Under the pieces are notes generated by a model. That model saw only the letters and a program-made list of their open reading frames with translations. It had not been told where the DNA came from and did not search any database. Positions 1-6,283 of a stretch of DNA of 10,921 bases are shown here, one piece after another. The translations under genes and the position numbers were made by a program. The stretch is from Chryseosolibacter sp964563295 (GTDB taxonomy: Bacteria > Bacteroidota > Bacteroidia > Cytophagales > Cyclobacteriaceae): the NCBI GenBank assembly GCA_964563295.1, contig CAZLWX010000118.1, forward strand, positions 1 to 10,921. The letters are read 5' to 3'. Position 1 is the stretch's first letter. Each line of letters begins with the position of its first letter.

Positions 1-44
1 CCATTTCCTCGCAGCAATGAGTCTCCTCGCAACAACATTCTGCC

Positions 45-87
45 GTGGACTGTCGTCCCGATAGCTATCGGGAGTGGACCGTGGACT
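45..87. repeat. GTGGACT heptad array split by a palindrome
   Basis: One unit GTGGACT lies at 45-51. Two more, GTGGACC and GTGGACT, lie head to tail at 74-80 and 81-87. A perfect 18-bp palindrome (56-73) sits between them, so the array looks interrupted. No coding frame is convincing here. The function is unknown; this is one of several short-period arrays that border the gene clusters in the window. Confidence 0.6.
56..73. repeat. 18-bp perfect palindrome
   Basis: The sequence TCCCGATAGCTATCGGGA equals its own reverse complement over all 18 bases. The flanking bases (G at 55, G at 74) do not extend it. It has no loop, so it is more like a protein-binding site or a dispersed short repeat than a classical terminator, and no T-tract follows. 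It occurs once in this window. My impression that this motif is frequent in Bacteroidota genomes is from memory only. Confidence 0.7.
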
Positions 88-112
88 TTTAGTACTCATT
101 CTCCCGCCCTCG

Positions 113-161
113 CAACTTGTAACATGTAGCTTGCAACCTGTAACTTGCAACCTGTAACATG
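113..161. repeat. seven-unit YAACNTG heptad array
   Basis: Seven consecutive 7-bp units fill 113-161: CAACTTG, TAACATG, TAGCTTG, CAACCTG, TAACTTG, CAACCTG, TAACATG. The consensus is [C/T]AAC[A/C/T]TG, with one A-to-G change in the third unit. The last four units form two copies of a 14-bp unit differing at one base. The array ends 7 bp before the preferred rqcH start codon, so it occupies the place where its leader or promoter would be. Confidence 0.85.
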
Positions 162-168
162 TCCTCTC

Positions 169-1719
169 TTGCATAATAATTACTACTTTCTTCGCCAACT
201 ATGCCGCTCGCTGGAACAGACAATCGCCGGTGCAGTAGTGTCGGAATGTTTCAGCCAGGCGAAGGACGAACTTGTTACCAGGTTTGAAACCCGCCAAGGA
301 CCCGTCCACCTGAAGGCAAGCGTGCTGCCCGACTTCAGTTGTCTGGCGCTGCCGTCGGCTTTTGAGCGAGCACGCCGGAACAGCGTTGACCTGTTCAGCA
401 ACGCGGTCGGTCGACGCGTCACGGGCATACGACAATTTCGCAATGAGCGGAGCTTTGCCATGGACCTTACCGGCTCCTGGTCCATCCTTTTCAAGATGCA
501 CGGCAACCGTGCAAACGTGCTCTTGTTTGAAGGTCAGCGCTTCGCAGAGATGTTCCGAAAAAACATCGTCGCCGACAGCACCATCCAGATACAAAAACTC
601 GACCGCGACATCGATTGGAGTTTCGAAGCCTTTGAGAAAAATATCGGCAACCTCCCTGCGCTGTACTATACGTTTGGGAAAGTGGTGTGGCGGTATCTGA
701 AATCAACAGGATTTGATTCCGCCACAACAAAAAAGAAGTGGGACATGATCCAGACAGTGGTCGCGGAGTTGGAAAATCCTACCTACCGGGTGGCGATGCT
801 TGATAACAAACCAATACTGTCGCTGGTCGAGATTGGAGAAACGGTCACGAAATGGAAGGATCCCATCGGCGCCCTGAATGACTTCTACTATCAACGTACT
901 TCCGTTCAGGCCCTGATCAAAGCGCGGAATTCCCTCCTCGCTGAATTGCGATCGCGACTCGTAAGCAGTCACAACTATATTCTCAAGAACGGGGAGAAAC
1001 TTGAGGAAGTTAAGGGCAGTGACCGCTATCGCGAATGGGCCGACCTGCTGATGGCTAACCTGCACCTGATCGACAGCCACGCCGAAAAAGTGATCCTCGA
1101 GAACATCTATCACGACAACCGCCCGGAAGAAATTCCGATGAAGAAGGATCTCTCTCCGCAAAAAAATGCCGAGATCTATTACCGGAAGTCCAAGAACCAG
1201 CAAACCGAGATCGCGCGTCTTCAGGAAAGCCTCGCTAACAAACAGGCCGAAATCACGACGCTGGAAAAAATACTTCATGATGTCGAGCATGCCCCCGATG
1301 TCAAGTCGTTAAAAGCTATTGAGGTTGCCTTCAGAGCCACCGCGAATCAAAAGCAAGAAAAGGTTTCGCGACCCTACTATGAATTTACGGTGGACGGTTT
1401 CGAAATCAGGGTTGGCAGGAGCGCACAGCATAACGATATCCTGACCACCAAGCTTTCGCATAAGGACGACTTGTGGTTGCATGCTAAGGATGTGGCGGGA
1501 TCCCACGTTGTGATCCGTCACCAGGCGGGTAAAAAGTTTCCGAAGAATGTCATCGAGCGGGCCGCTCAACTAGCCGCCTACAATTCCAAAAGAAGGAATG
1601 AAAGCCTTTGTCCTGTCATCGTAGTGCCACGCAAGTTCGTCCGCAAGCGGAAAGGAGACCCGGCCGGCGTGGTGGCGGTCGAAAGGGAAGAGGTGATTAT
1701 GGTTGAACCCAGGTCTTAA
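169..1719 (+). CDS. rqcH: RqcH-like ribosome quality control protein (NFACT family)
   Basis: This is an NFACT-family protein, the bacterial relative of Rqc2/NEMF. Characterised RqcH binds 50S subunits blocked by peptidyl-tRNA and recruits tRNA-Ala to add C-terminal alanine tails that mark the stalled peptide for degradation. The protein has 516 residues. An NFACT-N-like region comes first, a probable coiled coil rich in Q, E, K and L spans about 332-385, and NFACT-R (DUF814) fills about 403-510 with the hallmark DLWLHAKDVAGSHVV (W436, G444-S445-H446). I chose TTG at 169 because the protein then begins MHNNYYFLRQL, as I recall for Bacteroidota homologues. An in-frame TTG at 145 would add eight residues encoded by the upstream heptad array. 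No Shine-Dalgarno sequence is visible. The Asp-Arg pair needed for tRNA recruitment in Bacillus RqcH appears as Glu93-Arg94. The family call is firm; alanine tailing here is inferred. Confidence 0.9.
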   Translation: MHNNYYFLRQLCRSLEQTIAGAVVSECFSQAKDELVTRFETRQGPVHLKASVLPDFSCLALPSAFERARRNSVDLFSNAVGRRVTGIRQFRNERSFAMDLTGSWSILFKMHGNRANVLLFEGQRFAEMFRKNIVADSTIQIQKLDRDIDWSFEAFEKNIGNLPALYYTFGKVVWRYLKSTGFDSATTKKKWDMIQTVVAELENPTYRVAMLDNKPILSLVEIGETVTKWKDPIGALNDFYYQRTSVQALIKARNSLLAELRSRLVSSHNYILKNGEKLEEVKGSDRYREWADLLMANLHLIDSHAEKVILENIYHDNRPEEIPMKKDLSPQKNAEIYYRKSKNQQTEIARLQESLANKQAEITTLEKILHDVEHAPDVKSLKAIEVAFRATANQKQEKVSRPYYEFTVDGFEIRVGRSAQHNDILTTKLSHKDDLWLHAKDVAGSHVVIRHQAGKKFPKNVIERAAQLAAYNSKRRNESLCPVIVVPRKFVRKRKGDPAGVVAVEREEVIMVEPRS

Positions 1720-1720
1720 G

Positions 1721-1748
1721 TTTGTAGTTTGTAGTTTGTAGTTTGTGG
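1721..1748. repeat. TTTGTAG heptad array
   Basis: Three identical 7-bp units TTTGTAG (1721-1741) are followed by a variant TTTGTGG (1742-1748). The array starts two bases after the rqcH stop codon. Read on the minus strand it yields a spurious peptide with a seven-residue period (TTNYKLQ), because three heptads equal seven codons. No hairpin or T-tract typical of an intrinsic terminator is present. Confidence 0.85.
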
Positions 1749-1784
1749 TTGAAAGTTTTGAAATCGTCCAGCGAGTCTGCTCAA

Positions 1785-1805
1785 GTTCCGGGTTCCGCGT
1801 TCCGG
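1785..1805. repeat. GTTCCGG heptad array
   Basis: Three consecutive 7-bp units read GTTCCGG, GTTCCGC and GTTCCGG, followed by a partial fourth (GTTTA). The array lies in the convergent gap between rqcH and pyk, between the TTTGTAG array and the GTGTTCAG array. It is GC-rich, unlike the TTTGTAG array beside it. Confidence 0.75.
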
Positions 1806-1837
1806 GTTTAGCGCGGCCGTGGGCAGGAGAATCAATG

Positions 1838-1869
1838 GTGTTCAAGTTTTGAAGTGTTCAGGTGCGATG
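1838..1869. repeat. degenerate GTGTTCAG octamer array
   Basis: Units read GTGTTCAA, GTTTTGAA, GTGTTCAG and GTGCGATG, an 8-bp period that decays toward the right. It shares the 11-mer GTGTTCAGGTG (1854-1864) with the array after the last gene of the window (10842-10852). It is the only repeat family I see twice in the window. Confidence 0.6.
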
Positions 1870-1896
1870 CGGGAGGCACTGAGGGCTCATTGCTAA

Positions 1897-3327
1897 TTAT
1901 TTCACAATATTGATCTTCAGCGTATTTGTCCGCGCCCGTTCCTGGATGGGCATACTGGCGAGGAAGATGAAGATATCTCCCGATTTCACGTGCCCCTCGC
2001 GTTTCAATATCGCTTCCACATCGGAGATAGTGTCATCGGTCGAATCAGTCTTGTCGTAGTGATAGGCGCGCGAACCCCAAACCAGGTTCATCTTGTTGAT
2101 CAACGACCGGTTGCTGGTGAACACAAATATGTTTGCGTTGGGGCGATGGGATGACGACTTAAACGCCGTGTAACCCGAAGCGGTCATCCCCACGATGGCT
2201 TTTGCTCCGACGTCCTGAGCAAGCTTGCACGCCGCCAGCACCAGGCTGTCATTGACAAAGATCGACGAAGAAGGGTCTACGTCGCGGAAGTGGAAATACA
2301 TCTTGGGATTCTTTTCAACCGAAGAGATCGTACGCACCATCGAGCGGATCACTTCGAGCGGATACTTACCCGCCGCGGTCTCAGCCGAGAGCATGAGCGC
2401 GTCGGCGCCGTCCATCACGGCGTTGGCAACGTCGTTGGTCTCCGCGCGTGTTGGTCGCGGATTCTCGATCATGCTCTCCATCATTTGTGTTGCCACGATG
2501 ACCGGTTTACCTGCGCGGTTGCATTTCTCGACCAGCATTTTTTGTACCATAGGCACCTCCTCGAGCCAGATTTCGACGCCCAGGTCGCCGCGTGCAACCA
2601 TCACACCGTCGGTAGCGGCGATGATATCGTCAATGTTGCTGAGTGCCTCGGGCTTCTCGATCTTGGCGATGATCCTTGACGTAGCCTTCGAATCGTCGAT
2701 CATCTTTCGCAGCGCGTCAATATCGCTGGCCTTTCGTACGAAGCTCAGCGCAATCCAGTCAATGTTGTTCTTCAAGCCGAACTGAAGGTCTTTGAGATCT
2801 TTTTCGGTAAGCGACGGGGCGGACACCTTCGTAAAGGGCAGGTTGATACCCTTGCGCGATTTCAGGGGACCGCCATAGACGACCTCGGTCACGATGTCGA
2901 CGTCCCGCACCTCCTTAACCTTGAGTTCAATCTTTCCGTCGTCGATGAGGACCATATCGCCGACCTTTACATCTTTCGGAAGAGACGTATACGATGTGCT
3001 GACAATCTCATGGTTGCCCAGCAACTGTCGCGTAGTGATGATTAGTTCGTGACCGCGTTCGATCACCACGTCGGGTTGCATTTCCTGTATCCGGATCTTC
3101 GGACCCTGAAGGTCCTGCAGCAGGCAAACAGTACTTCCTAACTCCTGGTTGATCTCACGCACGGCGTCGACAACTTTCTGATGGTCTTCATGTGCGCCGT
3201 GAGAGAAGTTGAGGCGAAAGACATCGACACCTTCTTTCACCAGTGCGCGAAGGATGTCTTTGGAATTGGAAGCGGGGCCGACGGTGGCAACGATTTTTGT
3301 TTTATTATAGGAAGGTTTCTCTATCAT
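1897..3327 (-). CDS. pyk: pyruvate kinase
   Basis: This cytoplasmic enzyme of lower glycolysis transfers phosphate from phosphoenolpyruvate to ADP, giving pyruvate and ATP. The 476-residue length matches bacterial pyruvate kinases (about 470). The N-terminal barrel strand KTKIVATVGPAS is at 10-20. The active-site run FRLNFSH (R38, N40, S42, H43) follows, then DLQGPKIR (72-79), and the B domain lies at about 85-165. IIAKIEKPEA (219-228) holds the expected catalytic Lys222 and metal ligand Glu224. GVMVARGDLGVE (241-252) supplies Asp248, and VATQMMESM has Thr280. The C-terminal regulatory domain is complete. The ATG start gives MIEKPSYNKTKIV. It lies 35 bp downstream of the IPExxxVDY-family gene on the same strand, so the two are probably co-transcribed from the divergent region near 3783-3897. 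It converges with rqcH across a repeat-filled gap. Confidence 0.97.
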   Translation of the reverse strand: MIEKPSYNKTKIVATVGPASNSKDILRALVKEGVDVFRLNFSHGAHEDHQKVVDAVREINQELGSTVCLLQDLQGPKIRIQEMQPDVVIERGHELIITTRQLLGNHEIVSTSYTSLPKDVKVGDMVLIDDGKIELKVKEVRDVDIVTEVVYGGPLKSRKGINLPFTKVSAPSLTEKDLKDLQFGLKNNIDWIALSFVRKASDIDALRKMIDDSKATSRIIAKIEKPEALSNIDDIIAATDGVMVARGDLGVEIWLEEVPMVQKMLVEKCNRAGKPVIVATQMMESMIENPRPTRAETNDVANAVMDGADALMLSAETAAGKYPLEVIRSMVRTISSVEKNPKMYFHFRDVDPSSSIFVNDSLVLAACKLAQDVGAKAIVGMTASGYTAFKSSSHRPNANIFVFTSNRSLINKMNLVWGSRAYHYDKTDSTDDTISDVEAILKREGHVKSGDIFIFLASMPIQERARTNTLKINIVK

Positions 3328-3362
3328 GTCAAAAGAAAACTAGATGTTAAGAACATTGAGTA

Positions 3363-3782
3363 TCAAAAAATAAAATTTGATTTTGATTTCAATCCCTCCA
3401 GTGGTATCGACGCGGTGAATTGAACAAAAGGAATTGACTTGACCAGATCAAGAAGATGTTGACGGGTGTGCAGCTCCATGGCGGCCAAAATTATAAAATC
3501 ATAATGAGGAAACTCAGGGACCAGGAAATACTTTCCCTGATCTTGATCATGGGGTCTGTTTTTAAGGAGTTTCAAACGATTTAGGGGCGTTTCATACGCG
3601 TAGATCGAGAATGCTCGCTCCTCGTTGTTCCTGAAGCCGACGATCAGGTCAGGCTGTTTGACCAGGTGTATGCCCAGCCGCCGGTTCATTTCCCACGCCA
3701 GCCGATAGCCCTTGGCCGGCGAGGTAATACCCATCAGTTCGAAGTTGTAATCGTAGTCGATGACCAGCTTACTTTTCTTCAT
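3363..3782 (-). CDS. IPExxxVDY family protein, function unknown
   Basis: This 139-residue soluble protein matches the Bacteroidota IPExxxVDY family, named after a short central motif. Here the motif reads VPEFPHYDF (88-96), with conservative changes of I to V and VDY to YDF. Other features that fit as I remember them are the charged start MKKSKLVIDYDYNFELMGI, the run KGYRLAWEMNRRLGI (24-38), and the C-terminal LKSKSNFIF. There is no signal peptide or membrane segment, and no catalytic motif I can name. It starts with ATG 115 bp from acpP on the opposite strand and is followed by pyk. Members of the family are, as I recall, often found beside acpP-fabF-rnc and pyk in Bacteroidota, which hints at a link to lipid or central metabolism. 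The molecular role is unknown. Confidence 0.85.
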   Translation of the reverse strand: MKKSKLVIDYDYNFELMGITSPAKGYRLAWEMNRRLGIHLVKQPDLIVGFRNNEERAFSIYAYETPLNRLKLLKNRPHDQDQGKYFLVPEFPHYDFIILAAMELHTRQHLLDLVKSIPFVQFTASIPLEGLKSKSNFIF

Positions 3783-3833
3783 TTTCGCATAAGAATCACA
3801 CGATTTTCGGGCTTTCTGACAAGATCAAAAAAG

Positions 3834-3865
3834 TTTGACAATATTGCCGTAAATCTCTTTCTTTG
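3834..3865 (+). promoter_or_regulatory. candidate Bacteroidota promoter for acpP-fabF
   Basis: A TTTG at 3834-3837 and TTTCTTTG at 3858-3865 are 20 bp apart. This fits the Bacteroidota primary-sigma pattern (-33 TTTG, -7 TAnnTTTG, spacing about 19-21) with one mismatch, T for A in the second position of the -7 box. Transcription would begin near 3870, giving a leader of about 25-28 nt before the acpP ATG. It is predicted from sequence only. Confidence 0.55.
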
Positions 3866-3874
3866 CAGAGATTT
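3851..3874. promoter_or_regulatory. 8-bp inverted repeat over the acpP -7 box
   Basis: AAATCTCT (3851-3858) and AGAGATTT (3867-3874) are exact reverse complements separated by 8 bp (TTCTTTGC). The candidate -7 box lies almost wholly in the centre, so a dimeric repressor bound here would block transcription of acpP-fabF. No known operator was recognised; a chance inverted repeat in AT-rich sequence is possible. Confidence 0.4.
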
Positions 3875-3897
3875 TTAAATCACTAAACCGTAAAAAC

Positions 3898-4137
3898 ATG
3901 TCTGAAATAGCACAAAAAGTCAAACAGATCATCATCGAGAAACTCGGCGTGGAGGAATCTGAGGTCACTCCGGAGGCCAGCTTTACCAACGATCTGGGCG
4001 CTGATTCTCTTGATACTGTTGAACTCATCATGGAGTTCGAAAAGGAATTCAATATATCGATTCCTGATGACCAAGCTGAGAATATTTCCACGGTCGGCCA
4101 AGCCATCTCTTACTTGGAACAAAACGTTAAGAAGTAA
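3898..4137 (+). CDS. acpP: acyl carrier protein
   Basis: This is the small acidic carrier that holds growing acyl chains as thioesters on a 4'-phosphopantetheine arm during type II fatty-acid synthesis in the cytoplasm. Its 79 residues match the family length. The prosthetic group attaches to Ser37 in the signature GADSLDTVELIMEFE (34-48). Helix I (AQKVKQIIIEKLGVEESEV) and the acidic helix II expected to contact partner enzymes are both present. The ATG start gives MSEIAQKVKQIIIEKLG, the usual N-terminus. It is followed 31 bp later by its partner enzyme fabF, the classical acpP-fabF pair. Expression probably comes from the candidate promoter at 3834-3865. Confidence 0.98.
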   Translation: MSEIAQKVKQIIIEKLGVEESEVTPEASFTNDLGADSLDTVELIMEFEKEFNISIPDDQAENISTVGQAISYLEQNVKK

Positions 4138-4168
4138 TTGACCCCTATACTACCTCACCTTTTTGACC

Positions 4169-5422
4169 ATGCAGCTAAAGCGAGTAGTCGTTACTGGACT
4201 AGGTGCACTCACACCCATCGGCAATACGCTTCGCGCGTATTGGGATGGCCTGAAGAACGGCATAAGCGGAGCCGCTCCAATCACTCGCTTTGATGCAACT
4301 CACTTCAAAACCAAATTTGCCTGCGAAGTAAAGAATTTTGAGATCAGCAATTTCATGGACCGTAAAGAGGCCCGGAAAATGGACCCCTTTACCCAATATG
4401 CTTTGGTCGCCGTCGATGAAGCTATCAAGGATTCAAAACTTCCGCTGACCGAGATCAACCCAAACCGTGTTGGTGTCATCTGGGGCTCCGGAATCGGAGG
4501 CCTCCTCACATTCCAGGAAGAAGTCAAGACATACGCGCGCGGTGATGGAACTCCACGATTCAACCCATTCTTCATCCCCAAGATGATACCCGACCTCAGC
4601 GCCGGCCACATCTCGATACGGTACGGCTTCAGGGGTCCTAACTATGTCACGGTATCGGCATGCGCTTCATCCACGAACGCCTTGTACGATGCCTTTACTT
4701 ACATCCGCCTCGGTAAAGCCGATGTCATCGTCTCCGGTGGGTCGGAAGCTGCTGTGTGCGAAGCCGGTGTCGGCGGGTTTAACGCCTTGCGCGCATTGTC
4801 TGAGCGAAACGATTCCCCCGAGACGGCATCCCGCCCTTACGACAAGGACCGTGACGGCTTCGTACTCGGCGAAGGCGCCGGAGCCCTTATCCTCGAAGAA
4901 TACGAGCATGCAAAAAAGCGCGGAGCACACATCTATGCGGAGATCGCCGGCGGCGGCATGTCGTCCGACGCCTACCACATTACGGCTCCGCACCCGGACG
5001 GCGCGGGCATCATTCAGGTGATGTACAACGCCCTGGAAGACTCCAACCTCAAGGCGGAAGAAATCGACTATGTGAACACCCACGGGACCTCTACCCCGCT
5101 CGGTGATATTGGCGAGATCAAAGCGATTCAGCAAGTGTTCGGCGACCACGCCTACAAAATGAACATCAGCTCCACTAAGTCAATGACTGGACACCTGCTC
5201 GGAGCTGCGGGCGCCATCGAGTCTATTGCCTGCATCATGGCTATCAATGAATCGGTCGTGCCGCCGACCATTAATCACTTCGCCGACGATCCCGAGCTCG
5301 ACCCTAAATTGAACATGACGTTCAACGCTGCACAAAAGCGGGAGGTCAATGTCGCGCTGAGTAACACGTTCGGCTTCGGCGGCCACAATTTCTCCATCCT
5401 GTTGCGCAAGCACCGCCCCTAG
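4169..5422 (+). CDS. fabF: beta-ketoacyl-ACP synthase II
   Basis: The enzyme condenses malonyl-ACP with acyl-ACP to lengthen fatty acids by two carbons, with loss of CO2. The 417-residue thiolase-fold protein carries the complete Cys-His-His triad: Cys165 in VSACASSTNA, His305 in NTHGTSTPLGD and His342 in GHLLGAAGAIE. These are offset by two from Escherichia coli FabF (163, 303, 340). The C-terminal glycine-rich NTFGFGGHN motif is present. I chose ATG at 4169, giving MQLKRVVVTGLGALTPIG; a TTG two codons upstream (4163) is less likely. It follows acpP by 31 bp, and the two are presumably one transcript. The 86-bp gap to rnc shows no clear terminator. The triad and N-terminus favour FabF over the related KAS I (FabB). 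Confidence 0.97.
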   Translation: MQLKRVVVTGLGALTPIGNTLRAYWDGLKNGISGAAPITRFDATHFKTKFACEVKNFEISNFMDRKEARKMDPFTQYALVAVDEAIKDSKLPLTEINPNRVGVIWGSGIGGLLTFQEEVKTYARGDGTPRFNPFFIPKMIPDLSAGHISIRYGFRGPNYVTVSACASSTNALYDAFTYIRLGKADVIVSGGSEAAVCEAGVGGFNALRALSERNDSPETASRPYDKDRDGFVLGEGAGALILEEYEHAKKRGAHIYAEIAGGGMSSDAYHITAPHPDGAGIIQVMYNALEDSNLKAEEIDYVNTHGTSTPLGDIGEIKAIQQVFGDHAYKMNISSTKSMTGHLLGAAGAIESIACIMAINESVVPPTINHFADDPELDPKLNMTFNAAQKREVNVALSNTFGFGGHNFSILLRKHRP

Positions 5423-5494
5423 TCGTAGCACCAAACCGGCTACTCCGGCGACTTTATCCGTTGCCGATTATTATTAAATTAGCGCACAATAATT

Positions 5495-5499
5495 AGAGG
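5495..5499 (+). promoter_or_regulatory. possible Shine-Dalgarno site for rnc
   Basis: AGAGG at 5495-5499 lies 9 bp before a TTG codon at 5509. An in-frame stop (TAG, 5494-5496) just upstream and the absence of an in-frame ATG near the conserved N-terminus make this TTG the preferred start. It is one of few purine-rich boxes at a start in this window. Confidence 0.4.
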
Positions 5500-5508
5500 T
5501 ACGAACGC

Positions 5509-6240
5509 TTGGTTTGGAAAATCCTTAAGATCCCGAAAGGAAAGTCAGCAATCGATGTCAAGCTGATCAGGGCAATACAAAATATTGCCGGCTTGACTCC
5601 CTCGAACCTCGCCATCTACCGCCTCTCGACTATCCACAGCTCGGTGGCGAAAGAAAATAAGGAGGGTTTCAAAGAATCAAATGAGCGACTGGAGTACCTG
5701 GGTGATGCTATCCTGGGGGCAGCCGTTGCCGACTACCTGTTCAAGAAATTCCCATTCAAACCGGAGGGCTTTCTGACAGAAATCAGATCGAGGATCGTCA
5801 ACCGTGAAGCGCTCAACCAACTGGCCCGAAAAATCGGCGTCGGGAATATCGTGCAGTTCGATCAGAAAAACACTCACCTCCAGCAAGTCATACTGGGCAA
5901 TACGCTGGAGGCTATCGTCGGCGCCATCTATCTCGACAAAGGCTATCTACGAACCCGAAAATTTGTCATCGACAAACTCATCACGCCGAATTACGACGTC
6001 GATGAACTGGTAAACTCAAACTTCAATTTTAAAAGCAAGATCATCGAATGGGCACAACGCGAAGGCAAGGATGTGCGGTTTGAGATTGTGAATGTAAAAA
6101 AAGCCAGAAACCACAAAGAATTCACCGCCCAGGTGATGGTCGACAATGAAGCGATGGGCACCGGCTACGGCAACAGCAAGAAGAAGGCCGAGCAGGATGC
6201 GGCACTCAAGACGTGCGAAAAACTAAATCTTTTCCAGTAG
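5509..6240 (+). CDS. rnc: ribonuclease III
   Basis: This double-strand-specific endoribonuclease matures rRNA precursors and cleaves structured mRNAs. Its 243 residues comprise an RNase III domain and a C-terminal double-stranded-RNA-binding domain. The catalytic signature NERLEYLGDAILG starts at 58 and supplies Glu59, Glu62 and Asp66. The second metal-site segment, GNTLEAIVGAIYLDKGY (from 130), has the essential Glu134, but the usual Asp three residues earlier (Asp114 in Escherichia coli) is Asn131. The dsRNA-binding domain covers about 172-240 and ends with the typical GNSKKKAEQDAALKTCEKL. The TTG start is set by an in-frame stop 12 bp upstream and an AGAGG box. The N-terminal extension before the nuclease fold is what I recall for Bacteroidota RNase III. 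fabF lies 86 bp upstream and nadE starts 43 bp downstream on the same strand. Confidence 0.95.
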   Translation: MVWKILKIPKGKSAIDVKLIRAIQNIAGLTPSNLAIYRLSTIHSSVAKENKEGFKESNERLEYLGDAILGAAVADYLFKKFPFKPEGFLTEIRSRIVNREALNQLARKIGVGNIVQFDQKNTHLQQVILGNTLEAIVGAIYLDKGYLRTRKFVIDKLITPNYDVDELVNSNFNFKSKIIEWAQREGKDVRFEIVNVKKARNHKEFTAQVMVDNEAMGTGYGNSKKKAEQDAALKTCEKLNLFQ

Positions 6241-6283
6241 ATGTGCTCACGGCTCTCCAACCGCTATCGTAACAGCCAACGCC

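Noticed and set aside
45..161. CRISPR-like array upstream of rqcH
   Set aside because: The units are 7 bp, contiguous and degenerate, with no spacers and no cas genes nearby.
703..1290. 195-codon antisense open frame inside rqcH
   Set aside because: It is a shadow of the conserved coding frame on the plus strand, with no recognisable domain.
1570..1845. 91-codon minus-strand open frame across the rqcH tail and the repeat arrays
   Set aside because: Much of its peptide is translation of heptad arrays (TTNYKLQ-like and GTRNPEL-like runs), its other part lies antisense to the conserved NFACT-R domain, and it has no family resemblance.
2225..2785. 186-codon plus-strand open frame opposite pyk
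   Set aside because: It is antisense to the catalytic core of pyruvate kinase, and its serine- and alanine-rich composition is typical of a shadow frame.
4667..5149. 160-codon antisense open frame inside fabF
   Set aside because: It lies opposite the catalytic core of fabF, whose frame is fully conserved, and its sequence matches nothing I know.
5423..5508. Possible terminator between fabF and rnc
   Set aside because: Only weak short complementarity (around CCGGCTACTCCGG) and an AT-rich stretch without a T-tract; not enough to call a terminator.
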